Positions 51,925 to 61,384 of a stretch of DNA of 64,000 nt are shown piece by piece. The notes beneath the pieces were generated by a model. It had not been told where the DNA came from, did not search any database, and saw only the letters and a list, made by a program, of their open reading frames with translations. The DNA is taken from the NCBI GenBank assembly GCA_934432595.1, contig CAKRYR010000001.1, forward strand, positions 1-64,000, written 5' to 3'. The translations under genes were made by a program, and so were the position numbers. Numbering within the stretch: position 1 is the first letter of the stretch; each line of letters opens with the position of its first letter. This stretch comes from an uncultured Lachnospiraceae bacterium. Lineage in GTDB: Bacteria > Bacillota > Clostridia > Lachnospirales > Lachnospiraceae.

Positions 51925-52125
51925 ACCTTTAACCTCTATCTAATAGCTCTAAAACCGCACTTCACATTATAACAAACTTCTGCTCCAATTAACCCAAGTG
52001 GGGTGGAGCCCCACATAAAATCCACTTACAGAAAATTCCAAAAAGGTTTGTTTAAATAAACTTTATAATGTATAATATAACCAAATGTTGCCTTAAGGGC
52101 AAGACAAAATAACGGAAAGGAATGC
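51925..52125 (+). promoter_or_regulatory. metF promoter region
   Basis: Likely promoter TTGTTT (52048-52053), 17 bases, TATAAT (52071-52076). A hairpin GTGGGG...CCCCAC sits at about 51999-52016. I do not recognise a SAM or cobalamin riboswitch. Confidence 0.55.
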
Positions 52126-53007
52126 ATGAAAATGAAAATAACAGGATTACTAGACAAAGATACACTATCCTTATCCTTTGAGGTTTTCCCTCCTAAGACA
52201 CATGATAGTTTTGATACAGTTCAAGCTGCAACGCAAGAAATAGCAAAACTTAATCCTCTATTTATGAGTGTAACCTATGGTGCAGGAGGAGGAACAAGTA
52301 AATATACTCTAGATATTGCCAAAAATATCAAAGAACAATATAACGTTCCAACAATAGCACATCTAACTTGCGTTTCCTCAACTAGAGAGACCGTAATTGA
52401 AAAGATAAATGATATAAAAAAAGCTGGAATAAATAACATAATGGCTCTTCGTGGTGATTTTCCAAAAGATAATACATTTACAAAAGACAACTTATACTAT
52501 CACCATGCAACAGACTTAATAAAAGAAATAAAAAACATAAGCAATAATTTCTGTATTGGAGGAGCTTGCTATCCAGAAACACATCCTGAAAGTGCAAATC
52601 AAAAAGAAGACATTAATCACCTTAAAGAAAAAATAGATGCAGGGTGTTCATTCCTTACAACACAAATGTTTTTTGATAATAACCTACTCTATAACTTTCT
52701 ATATAAAATACGTGCTGCAGGAATCACAGTTCCAATAATACCTGGAATCATGCCAATAACCAATGCTAATCAAATAAAACGTGCCCTAGAACTATCTGAT
52801 TCATTTATACCATGGCGTTTTAAATCCTTAGTAGATAAATTTGGTTATTCACCTGCTGCCATGAAGCAAGCCGGTATAGCTTACGCTACAGAACAAATTA
52901 TAGACTTATTTTCAAATGGTATAACTAATGTTCATGTATATTCTATGAATAAACCTGACGTAGCAATCGCCATTATGAATAATTTATCTAATATCTTGGG
53001 AATTTAA
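52126..53007 (+). CDS. metF: methylenetetrahydrofolate reductase
   Basis: 293 aa TIM-barrel flavoprotein. SFEVFPPKTHDSFDT, VTYGAGGGTSKYTLDIA, GVEALRGD-like NIMALRGDFPKD, FGGACYPETHPES, FLTTQMFFDN. Reduces methylene-THF to methyl-THF for MetH. ATG 52126 with GGAAAGGAATGC upstream. First of three co-directional methionine genes. Confidence 0.95.
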   Translation: MKMKITGLLDKDTLSLSFEVFPPKTHDSFDTVQAATQEIAKLNPLFMSVTYGAGGGTSKYTLDIAKNIKEQYNVPTIAHLTCVSSTRETVIEKINDIKKAGINNIMALRGDFPKDNTFTKDNLYYHHATDLIKEIKNISNNFCIGGACYPETHPESANQKEDINHLKEKIDAGCSFLTTQMFFDNNLLYNFLYKIRAAGITVPIIPGIMPITNANQIKRALELSDSFIPWRFKSLVDKFGYSPAAMKQAGIAYATEQIIDLFSNGITNVHVYSMNKPDVAIAIMNNLSNILGI

Positions 53008-53039
53008 TATTTAGAACTTTAATTTTAGGAGGTGTTCTC

Positions 53040-53636
53040 ATGAATTTAGCAACCACATGTAATTATGATGAACCAGAATTTAATATAAAAGAAATTCTTA
53101 GATACTCAGGTACTAAAGAAACTAACGATGAAATAGATGCGCTATTAAATGAGTGTATTGCAGAAGCAAAAAACAAACTATCTTACAAAGTTTGTTATAG
53201 TAGCTTTCCTGTTAAATTTACTGATAAATATATAGACCTAGGCTTTACAAAGACAACCTCTAAAAATTTAAGAACTAATTTAGAAAACTGTAAAAGCATT
53301 ATACTATTTGCTGCTACCGTCGGTATTCAATTAGATAGACTTATATCCAAATATAACATTACTTCTCCTTCAAAAGCGATAATGCTACAAGCATTAGGTT
53401 CAGAACGTGTTGAAAGTTTATGTAATGCTTTTAATAAAGATATAGCTGATAAAATGAGTCTAGAAAATAAAACTCTAGCTCCTCGTTTTAGCCCAGGATA
53501 TGGTGACTTACCTTTAGAACTTCAAACAGATATTTTTAAGGCTCTTAATTGTACGAGTAAAATAGGTATAAATCTAAATTCTAACCTATTTATGACGCCT
53601 TCAAAATCAGTCACAGCAATTATAGGAATACGATAG
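53040..53636 (+). CDS. MetH activation-domain protein (B12-dependent methionine synthase activation)
   Basis: 198 aa resembling the S-adenosylmethionine-binding activation domain of MetH (ILFAATVGIQLDRLISKYNI, RFSPGYGDLPLELQTDIFKA, LFMTPSKSVTAIIGI). Encoded separately and just before a MetH that lacks this domain. It should reactivate oxidised cobalamin by reductive methylation. ATG 53040 after GGAGGTG. Confidence 0.85.
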   Translation: MNLATTCNYDEPEFNIKEILRYSGTKETNDEIDALLNECIAEAKNKLSYKVCYSSFPVKFTDKYIDLGFTKTTSKNLRTNLENCKSIILFAATVGIQLDRLISKYNITSPSKAIMLQALGSERVESLCNAFNKDIADKMSLENKTLAPRFSPGYGDLPLELQTDIFKALNCTSKIGINLNSNLFMTPSKSVTAIIGIR

Positions 53637-53665
53637 TAACATTCAGCCATCGGCTAAATAGTTAC
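53636..53665. repeat. 30-bp dispersed palindromic element, copy 3 (reverse)
   Basis: Reads GTAACATTCAGCC at the left and AAATAGTTAC at the right, the complement of the other two copies. Its first base is the last base of the preceding gene's stop codon. Confidence 0.6.
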
Positions 53666-53713
53666 ATATGACAAAGAATAATAGTAAATAATCATTCAGA
53701 AATGAGGAATATG

Positions 53714-56191
53714 ATGGAATTAAAAAATTACTTGCAGAATAATATAATATACCTAGATGGCGGAATGGGTACTCTTTTACAAGAAAAAGGACTTGCCTCT
53801 GGCGAATTACCAGAAAAATGGAATATATCCCATCCAGATGTAATTACAGATATTCACACTAAATATTTCAACGCCGGAAGCAATATTGTATTCACTAATA
53901 CTTTTGGTGCAAATTCTCTTAAATTTTCAAAAGAAGAACTAGAACAAATAATTAGTGTTGCTGTAGAAAATGCAAAGAAAGCCAAAGAAAGAAGTACTGG
54001 TTCTCAACCAAAATGGATAGCACTTGATATTGGACCTACAGGACGAATGTTAGCCCCATATGGTGATTTAGACTTTGAAGATGCTGTTTCTATATTTTCA
54101 GAAACCATAAAACTAGGTGTACAAAATGGTGTAGACCTAATATTTATTGAAACAATGAACGATAGTTACGAAACTAAAGCCGCCCTATTAGCAGCTAAAG
54201 AAAACTCTAATCTTCCTGTATTTGTTACCAATAGTTATGGAGAAGATGGTAAATTAATGACAGGGGCCTCTCCTGCTGCCATAATAGCATTGCTAGAAGG
54301 TATGGGAGCTGATGCAATAGGTATCAATTGTTCATTTGGGCCACGAGCACTACAACCAATTGTAGAAGAATACTTACAATACTCTTCTATTCCTGTAATT
54401 CTTAAGCCAAATGCAGGGATGCCACAAGTAATAGATAGCAAAACTATTTTTGATTTATCTGTAAACGATTTTAGAAAAGAAATGTGTCACTTTGCAAATA
54501 ACGGAGTTAGAATAATGGGTGGTTGCTGTGGTACCACTCCAGAATACATTAAAGAACTAGTAGATACAACTAAATCCATTGATCCGATTAATATTATTAA
54601 TAAGAATATTAGTTGGGTATCTTCCTATACTCATGCTGTAGTTTTTGATAAGAAGCCTATTTTAATTGGAGAGCGAATTAATCCAACTGGCAAAAGACGT
54701 TTTAAAGAAGCTCTTAAAAATAATGATATAGATTATATATTACAAGAAGGTATATCTCAACAAGAAAAAAATGTTGATATTCTAGATGTTAATGTAGGTA
54801 TTCCTGAAATTGATGAAGTTACCATGTTAAAAAATACAGTTTGTGGTCTTCAATCAATTATAGACCTGCCTCTTCAAATAGATACATCTAATACTGAGGC
54901 TATGGAAGTAGCCTTAAGATATTATAATGGTAAAGCAATGATTAATTCAGTAAATGGCAAACAAGAAGTAATGGATGCTGTATTTCCACTTGCTAAAAAA
55001 TATGGTGGTTTTATTGTTGCACTTACCCTTGATGAAGATGGTATTCCTGATAAAGCCGAAGATAGAATTGCAATTGCAAAAAAAATTCTAAAAGAAGCTT
55101 CCAAATATGGTATAAATAAAAATGATATTATATTTGACCCATTAGCTCTTACTATAAGTGCGGATACTAATGCAGGAAACGAAACATTGAAAGCTATTTC
55201 ATCAATTCGTAATGGCCTTCAATGTCATACTTCTTTAGGTGTTTCAAATGTATCCTTTGGTCTACCAAACAGAGAAGTAATTAATTCTACTTTCCTTACA
55301 TTAGCTATGGGATATGGCTTATCAGCTGCCATTATTAATCCATATTCAATTGACGTATTGAAAGCTCACTTTGCATATTGTGCTTTAAAAGGAATTGATA
55401 CCAATTGTTCAAATTATATTTCTTTTGCACAAAATGAGTTAGCAAAAAGTATACAAGAAAGTGTGCTACTAAATGCTAATACAACTCAAAATAATACAAA
55501 TAATAACTTAGAACAACCAAATAAACAAGAGGATATTACTACTTCTGAGTTACAATATTGTATAATTAAAGGATTAAAAGAACGCGCCCACAGTGCTACT
55601 TCTAATCTACTACAAACAACTAAACCTTTAGATATAATACAGAAAGAAATAATCCCTGCTTTAGATATTGTTGGAGAAGGTTTTGAAAACAAAACCATAT
55701 ATTTACCACAATTACTTATGAGTGCTGAAACAGCTAAAATAGCTTTTGATGCAATAAAATCAGCTATGTCAAAATCAACTACTTCATCTAATATTGATGA
55801 AAATTCAGATAGCAACCCATGTTATTTTGTTATAGCTACCGTAAAAGGTGATGTACATGATATAGGTAAAAATATTGTTAAACTTTTATTGGAAAACTAT
55901 GGATTTAATACAATCGACCTTGGCAAAAACGTAGCTCCAGAAACAATAGTTGAAAAAACAGTTGAACTACATGCACCATTTGTTGGTCTTAGTGCTCTAA
56001 TGACAACAACAGTTCCTGCTATGGATGAAACTATTAAACTACTTAGAAAAAAAGCTCCTTGGTGTAAAATAGTTGTTGGTGGAGCCGTACTAACTAAAGA
56101 GTATGCCGACACTATTGGTGCAGATAAATATGCCAAAGACGCCATGGAAACAGTGCGTTATGCTAAACATATTTGTTCTTTAGACCGATAA
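53714..56191 (+). CDS. metH: cobalamin-dependent methionine synthase without activation domain
   Basis: 825 aa. Homocysteine domain with GGMGTLLQEKG and zinc-Cys GGCCGTTPEYI. Pterin domain (GERINPTGKRRFKEALKNND). B12 cap and B12-binding domain with DVHDIGKNI (His ligand) and LSALMTTTVPAM. The fourth, SAM-binding domain of the long form is absent and encoded upstream. ATG 53714 chosen (5 nt after AGGA), with in-frame ATGs at 53702 and 53711. Confidence 0.93.
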   Translation: MELKNYLQNNIIYLDGGMGTLLQEKGLASGELPEKWNISHPDVITDIHTKYFNAGSNIVFTNTFGANSLKFSKEELEQIISVAVENAKKAKERSTGSQPKWIALDIGPTGRMLAPYGDLDFEDAVSIFSETIKLGVQNGVDLIFIETMNDSYETKAALLAAKENSNLPVFVTNSYGEDGKLMTGASPAAIIALLEGMGADAIGINCSFGPRALQPIVEEYLQYSSIPVILKPNAGMPQVIDSKTIFDLSVNDFRKEMCHFANNGVRIMGGCCGTTPEYIKELVDTTKSIDPINIINKNISWVSSYTHAVVFDKKPILIGERINPTGKRRFKEALKNNDIDYILQEGISQQEKNVDILDVNVGIPEIDEVTMLKNTVCGLQSIIDLPLQIDTSNTEAMEVALRYYNGKAMINSVNGKQEVMDAVFPLAKKYGGFIVALTLDEDGIPDKAEDRIAIAKKILKEASKYGINKNDIIFDPLALTISADTNAGNETLKAISSIRNGLQCHTSLGVSNVSFGLPNREVINSTFLTLAMGYGLSAAIINPYSIDVLKAHFAYCALKGIDTNCSNYISFAQNELAKSIQESVLLNANTTQNNTNNNLEQPNKQEDITTSELQYCIIKGLKERAHSATSNLLQTTKPLDIIQKEIIPALDIVGEGFENKTIYLPQLLMSAETAKIAFDAIKSAMSKSTTSSNIDENSDSNPCYFVIATVKGDVHDIGKNIVKLLLENYGFNTIDLGKNVAPETIVEKTVELHAPFVGLSALMTTTVPAMDETIKLLRKKAPWCKIVVGGAVLTKEYADTIGADKYAKDAMETVRYAKHICSLDR

Positions 56192-56232
56192 AATATATGT
56201 ATTTTTATACATTTTATGCAAGGAGTATTGCT

Positions 56233-57180
56233 ATGGATGAAAATATAAAAGAATCCAAAAAAGAAAATAGGAAAATAATTAAGTTTAATCCAAATGAAAA
56301 TAACTTTTTAAGTAAAGTTATTCAATCTCGAATTGTTAAACATCTTGCATCATTTTTTAAATCTATAGGAGAAGATAATATTAGTTCTTATGCTAGTGAA
56401 GCTGCATTATTTACTATAATATCCTTCTTTCCTTTTTTGATGCTATTTTTTATTATAGTAAGCTTTACTCCCCTTACACCTGGTTTTATATTACGACTAA
56501 TAAATGATTCTTTTCCTTCAGAGATAAAGGATATTTTTCATACAATAATAAACCAAATAAACAATACCTCAAAAACAGTAATAGTATTTACTTCTTTAAC
56601 AGCCCTTTGGTCAGCCTCTCGTGGTTTTATGGCCATAGTAAAAGGACTAAATAAGATTTATAAAACAGGTGAAAAAAGAAATGGTATTATTATTCGATTT
56701 TATTCTCTATTATATACTATAGGATTCGCCATCTTGCTTGCTCTAACATTAATATTATTAGTTTTTGGTAATAGTTTATATCAATGGTTAATATCTGTAG
56801 CACCCTGGATTACTGATTTAGCATTACTTGTTATGGGAATGAGAGCATCTGTAATTTTAGTATTCCTGTTCCTATATTTCTTAATAATGTTTGTAGTAAT
56901 GCCAAACCGAAAATCCAATATATTTTATGAATTTCCAGGTGCATTATTAGCTAGTGTTGGTTGGATTGGATTTTCATATGGATTTTCATTTTATATAGAC
57001 CATATGGCTAATTTTTCAGTGATGTATGGTAGTTTAACAGCAATTGTCTTATTACTACTATGGGTTTATTTCTGTATGTATATATTATTCGTTGCTGCTA
57101 AACTAAATTATAACCTTAGAAATTATGTTGCAAAAAAAATAGATGATAAAAGAATGAGAAGAAAAGCTATGAAGTTGTAA
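56233..57180 (+). CDS. YihY/BrkB family membrane protein
   Basis: 315 aa with six membrane helices and family motifs YASEAALFTIISFFPFLMLF and TALWSASRGFMAIVKGLNKI. YIHY/UPF0761 proteins may be transporters. The older RNase BN name is not supported. ATG 56233 after AAGGAG. A longer in-frame start overlaps metH. Confidence 0.88.
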   Translation: MDENIKESKKENRKIIKFNPNENNFLSKVIQSRIVKHLASFFKSIGEDNISSYASEAALFTIISFFPFLMLFFIIVSFTPLTPGFILRLINDSFPSEIKDIFHTIINQINNTSKTVIVFTSLTALWSASRGFMAIVKGLNKIYKTGEKRNGIIIRFYSLLYTIGFAILLALTLILLVFGNSLYQWLISVAPWITDLALLVMGMRASVILVFLFLYFLIMFVVMPNRKSNIFYEFPGALLASVGWIGFSYGFSFYIDHMANFSVMYGSLTAIVLLLLWVYFCMYILFVAAKLNYNLRNYVAKKIDDKRMRRKAMKL

Positions 57181-57195
57181 TTCATAGCTTTTCTT
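57159..57195. terminator. terminator at convergent gene ends
   Basis: 15-bp perfect stem (57159-57173 with 57181-57195). It overlaps the stop of the YihY gene and lies before the convergent ankyrin gene end, so it can serve both. Confidence 0.75.
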
Positions 57196-57234
57196 CTCGT
57201 TATAATTAATCCATTTTCTATTAGCTTTTTTTAT

Positions 57235-58797
57235 TTAAATTATCCCCCGAATATATTGAATTACTTCACTTGAATAATTTGTTGCTTCTGCTATTTGCTC
57301 AATATTATCTCCCTCATCATCTACAATCTGTAAATCTGCGCCTTTATCTATAAGAAACTTTATCATTTCCATATCACCTGTTTGTATTGCAATAATTAAT
57401 GCCCCGCTGTCATCTATACTTACTCCCTCTTCTACAAGTTTCTTAGCCAATTCTTTATTTCCTTTTTCAATTGCACTATATAATAAATCTTCTTTACAAT
57501 TAAGTTTTAATTGATTTATTGTATAATATAACATATCTATATTTACTTGACTACTTAAATTAGCACCTATACATACGTCTTTTATGTATTTCCTATCTAC
57601 ATATTTTGCTATATTATCAACTGCCACCTTATTATTTTCTTTTATACACTCATCTACAACTGTATCTAAAGACATACTGTCATCATTTATTTTCTTTAAA
57701 ATTCCACTAAATAAATCTGAATTTTCATAGTTACCTATATATGGATATAACATCAAAATATCCTCTGTTATATTAACCTTATCATTATCTAATACTAATT
57801 GAATTATTTCTTTATTATTGCTAAGTATTGCTGCGTTAATGGCACATGTTTCAAAACTTTCTGTTTGGTTTACTCTAAAATTCATACCAAATAGATACTT
57901 TACAACATCTTTAGTATTGTATGCTAATGCACAAAATAATACGTTAATTCCTTCATCATTATCTTTGGTTATATCTATATATGTCTCTAATTCTTTTATA
58001 GTATCAATATTGCAAAATGCTGCACATGCAAATATAAAGTTATTTCTTTCTTTTTTTGATAATCCATCTATGTACTGCTTGTTTAACTTATTTTGTACCA
58101 ACTTACTATTACCTAAATAAACATTTTCTATAATATCATCTAATCCTGTATCTTTATTTGCTATATGCAACTCATTAATAATATACTTAACCATTCCAAG
58201 ATATGATATAGATTCAATGCCATCACTGTTTGAATTATTTAATATAACTTTTATACTATTAGCCGATAACTGTAATCCATTACTATTAAGATATTTTATT
58301 ATTTCCTTTGTATCCTTGTAATCATCTATCATTTCTGATTCTTCAACCAATAATAACATATCAATTGCACTGAATCCTTCTTTATTTTTTATATTGATAT
58401 CTGCATTATTCTCTATAAACATATCTATTAACTCTTTATCTTTTTTGCTTACAACATTGAAAAAATTTGTGCTACCATCATTTAATTTATAATTAACATT
58501 TGCACCATTTTCTATTAGCATTTTCACCGCTTGATTATTACCTGAATTTATAGCATATGTAAGTATACTTTCTCTATTCCCCCTATCTCCTTTAACTTCA
58601 TCAAGATTTGCACCATCTTCTATTACCGCTTGCATAGATGATAGATTCGTAATAGGTTCAATATAATGTACTAATTTGCTTGCTAACTCATTAGCATTTT
58701 TTGATTTCCTATCTTTATTCCCTTTGTTTTTTAATGTACTACATCCTACACATAGTACACATATTATAGTTAGTATAAAAACTATTGTTTTTCTCAT
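57235..58797 (-). CDS. ankyrin-repeat lipoprotein
   Basis: 520 aa. Signal peptide and lipobox (FILTIICVLCVGC, Cys about 19), then ankyrin repeats (SILTYAINSGNNQAVKMLIE, NGANVNYKLNDGST; later ALIIAIQTGDMEMIKFLIDK). Lipid-anchored on the outer face and mediates protein contacts. ATG 58797, 6 nt after GAGGTG. Confidence 0.82.
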   Translation of the reverse strand: MRKTIVFILTIICVLCVGCSTLKNKGNKDRKSKNANELASKLVHYIEPITNLSSMQAVIEDGANLDEVKGDRGNRESILTYAINSGNNQAVKMLIENGANVNYKLNDGSTNFFNVVSKKDKELIDMFIENNADINIKNKEGFSAIDMLLLVEESEMIDDYKDTKEIIKYLNSNGLQLSANSIKVILNNSNSDGIESISYLGMVKYIINELHIANKDTGLDDIIENVYLGNSKLVQNKLNKQYIDGLSKKERNNFIFACAAFCNIDTIKELETYIDITKDNDEGINVLFCALAYNTKDVVKYLFGMNFRVNQTESFETCAINAAILSNNKEIIQLVLDNDKVNITEDILMLYPYIGNYENSDLFSGILKKINDDSMSLDTVVDECIKENNKVAVDNIAKYVDRKYIKDVCIGANLSSQVNIDMLYYTINQLKLNCKEDLLYSAIEKGNKELAKKLVEEGVSIDDSGALIIAIQTGDMEMIKFLIDKGADLQIVDDEGDNIEQIAEATNYSSEVIQYIRGII

Positions 58798-59374
58798 GAT
58801 CATCACCTCTTATTAATTCCAATTAAACTTTACCATATTTTTTTCTTACCCATTTGTTTCTTTATGGTTAGTTAAATCATAGTTTGCCTTTAACATAATA
58901 CCATATTCTCTTTAATACCATTATCTGATGATATATACTCTAATTCCATTTTTTTATCTTTTGATACATATTCTCCACCTACTATAGATATTTTTCCCTT
59001 ATCATATATATTTTCTTTATTTACACCACACTAGCTACTCATTTACGCATACTAATATAGTATATTTAAACAATCTTATTATGTCAAACTGCATATTTGT
59101 GCATTTTTTGTGCATTTTAATCAATTAACATTATTATTTGATACACTTTCATATATTTATCTACCATTTCTTTACAATTTATATGTAAAATATTTTATTC
59201 TTTATTCGTTATTTTTAACAAAAATACAATATAATTTATTTTTGATAAATTATATTAATAATTTGGTTATAAACTCAAACTATTTTCTACTCATACTCTT
59301 CTTTAGCAATTTATTATATTATATAATATTTTAATTTTAATAGCAAAATTCCTATAAATGCTTGAAAAATTTAT
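58798..59374. other. AT-rich gap with a possible gene remnant
   Basis: Mostly non-coding. At 58890-59029 a leftward open stretch reads NKENIYDKGKISIVGGEYVS, KDKKMELEYISSDNGIKEN, bounded by stops with no start codon, so it may be a remnant. The rightward frame at 59110-59334 is low-complexity (Y/L/F/N) and has no site. I do not accept it. Confidence 0.4.
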
Positions 59375-61291
59375 CTAATAATACTCTATACTAGTATCAT
59401 TATAATAATACTTTAAAACTTCATCATAACTTTTTCCTAACTTAATAAGTTCATTAACTCCACACTGACTCATTCCTATTCCATGTCCATACCCTCCGCC
59501 AGTGACTACATAATTATTTACTTTCTTATCAACTATAAAATAACTACTTGGTAACATTTCTATACCATTAACTTTAACCCTATTATTTTTTATTATACTT
59601 GCATTATATGGACCTATAACCTTTCTTATAGTATACTGTGTTTCCACTTTTATTTTTCTCTTTGAACCATCGATTATTATCTGAGTTACTACTCCTCCAC
59701 TACCTCTCTTACCTACTTTAATGTTTTTTACTTTTCCTATACTATCTATACTTTTACATATATACTTCTTATATTTTTTATCATATACTAATATATTTTT
59801 ATTCTTACCTCTAGCACATAAATCTCCTATATTATTATTTATAGCTCTAGTTATTTTATCCACATTCCATATTATTTTCCACCTAAACCATTCACAATTT
59901 TTCTCAAAACACTCCCCATCTGTTGATAATATAAACTTTCTAAAAGATTTTTCATTATATATATCTGTATCTATTTCTTTCTCTATATTCTCACTATATA
60001 CACTATTTTTTTCAACTGATTGTTTTTTGCTTACTAAATATTCAATATTATTTCCACCAAAAACATCCTTAGTATTACTTGAATAGCCACAAGATGTAGA
60101 ATAATAAAATATATTAGCAAGCTTACCCTTATACTTAATTACCTTACCTTTTGTGTCATTTACAGCCCTTATAGTATCTTTACCGTATTTTTGATTATTA
60201 TATACTTGATAACTAATACTATCATCAATATTAGCACCATATTTTTTATATTTATTATTATTTAAATGACTATATGCATATGTTCTTGCACATATAGCTT
60301 GAACCTTTAAAGCCTCTACTCCATAGCTTTCAGGCATTTCACTAGGTATTACAGAATATAGATATTTTTCAATATCAATATCATTAATAATAGCAATTCC
60401 ATTCTTGAGTTTAACAAATTCTAACTGTCCATAATATTTCAAATTCTTATCACCCCTTTTCACAGATGGTAATATTACCCCTCTATCATTCTTACTCCTT
60501 ACTAATATTCTGTTACTAATTTTAAAATATCTACTATTAGGTTTTATTTTGATTAATCTATTAGCTCTAATCTTTTTCACTGTATATTCTAAATTATCTA
60601 CTTGCCCCTCTATTCTATTCTCTTGAATACTCCTTCCACTTGTCTGTCTAGCATTATCTACATATAATAACTCTACATCATCTTCAGATTTAAATTCAAT
60701 ATAATTATGTAAAATATCTTTATAATTACTTGTTTTAATTAATACCCTTATATTCTTACTATTATAACTATCATTATTTATAATAATTGCACATATCTTG
60801 TCTCTCTCTAAAACATATGATATATTTTCCATTCCAACGTGTAACTTATCATCTGATAAATTAATAAAATTATTTTCTTCCTTACCATACATCTTTAAAT
60901 CTTCTGTACACTTTACTACTCCATAATTATCTATTTCAAGACTATTTCCATTATATGATAAAAGTTTCCCACTTATTTTATGAGGTTTTATCCTTATTAA
61001 AACAATATTATTATTTACAATTTTTATATCTGCTACAACATTGTCATACTCCTTATTTAGATAGCTTATTGTCTTATATTCCATTATTTTATTATTTATT
61101 AAACATTTTACGGTATTTTTCTTTCCCTTAATAATAACAATATTATTATACTTAGTTATCATTTCCTTATTGTCTATTTTATTATTATCTATTTTATTAT
61201 TCTCTATATTATATAAAATCCCTATTGTTAGTAATAAAAACACAATTAATATACCAACAACAAACACTATTTTTAGGTATCTAATCATCAT
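59375..61291 (-). CDS. SpoIID/LytB-like domain protein
   Basis: 638 aa with one N-terminal membrane helix. The SpoIID domain occupies about 300-636: YLYSVIPSEMPESYGVEALK, VQAICARTYAYSHL, IFYYSTSCGYSSN, and the end GYGHGIGMSQCGVNELIKLG. SpoIID is a lytic transglycosylase acting on denuded glycan during engulfment. The longer N-terminal part (50-290) is beta-rich. Very AT-rich gene. ATG 61291. Confidence 0.82.
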   Translation of the reverse strand: MMIRYLKIVFVVGILIVFLLLTIGILYNIENNKIDNNKIDNKEMITKYNNIVIIKGKKNTVKCLINNKIMEYKTISYLNKEYDNVVADIKIVNNNIVLIRIKPHKISGKLLSYNGNSLEIDNYGVVKCTEDLKMYGKEENNFINLSDDKLHVGMENISYVLERDKICAIIINNDSYNSKNIRVLIKTSNYKDILHNYIEFKSEDDVELLYVDNARQTSGRSIQENRIEGQVDNLEYTVKKIRANRLIKIKPNSRYFKISNRILVRSKNDRGVILPSVKRGDKNLKYYGQLEFVKLKNGIAIINDIDIEKYLYSVIPSEMPESYGVEALKVQAICARTYAYSHLNNNKYKKYGANIDDSISYQVYNNQKYGKDTIRAVNDTKGKVIKYKGKLANIFYYSTSCGYSSNTKDVFGGNNIEYLVSKKQSVEKNSVYSENIEKEIDTDIYNEKSFRKFILSTDGECFEKNCEWFRWKIIWNVDKITRAINNNIGDLCARGKNKNILVYDKKYKKYICKSIDSIGKVKNIKVGKRGSGGVVTQIIIDGSKRKIKVETQYTIRKVIGPYNASIIKNNRVKVNGIEMLPSSYFIVDKKVNNYVVTGGGYGHGIGMSQCGVNELIKLGKSYDEVLKYYYNDTSIEYY

Positions 61292-61336
61292 AAACCTTAA
61301 TTATTTTTTATTAAATACTTATGCACTAATAAATAA

Positions 61337-61380
61337 AATATGCTTGTATTTATATTTATTAATACAAATACAAGCATATT
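61337..61380 (-). terminator. terminator of the GldG-DUF4340 operon
   Basis: 15-bp perfect arms AATATGCTTGTATTT (61337-61351) and complement (61366-61380), just after the DUF4340 stop. Read leftward a T-rich tract follows. Confidence 0.75.
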
Positions 61381-61384
61381 AATA

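Noticed and set aside
51925..52125. SAM or cobalamin riboswitch before metF
   Set aside because: The leader is short and lacks the conserved motifs; only a promoter and a small hairpin are visible.
59110..59334. 74-codon rightward open frame
   Set aside because: Y/L/F/N low complexity in an AT-rich gap, no ribosome binding site.
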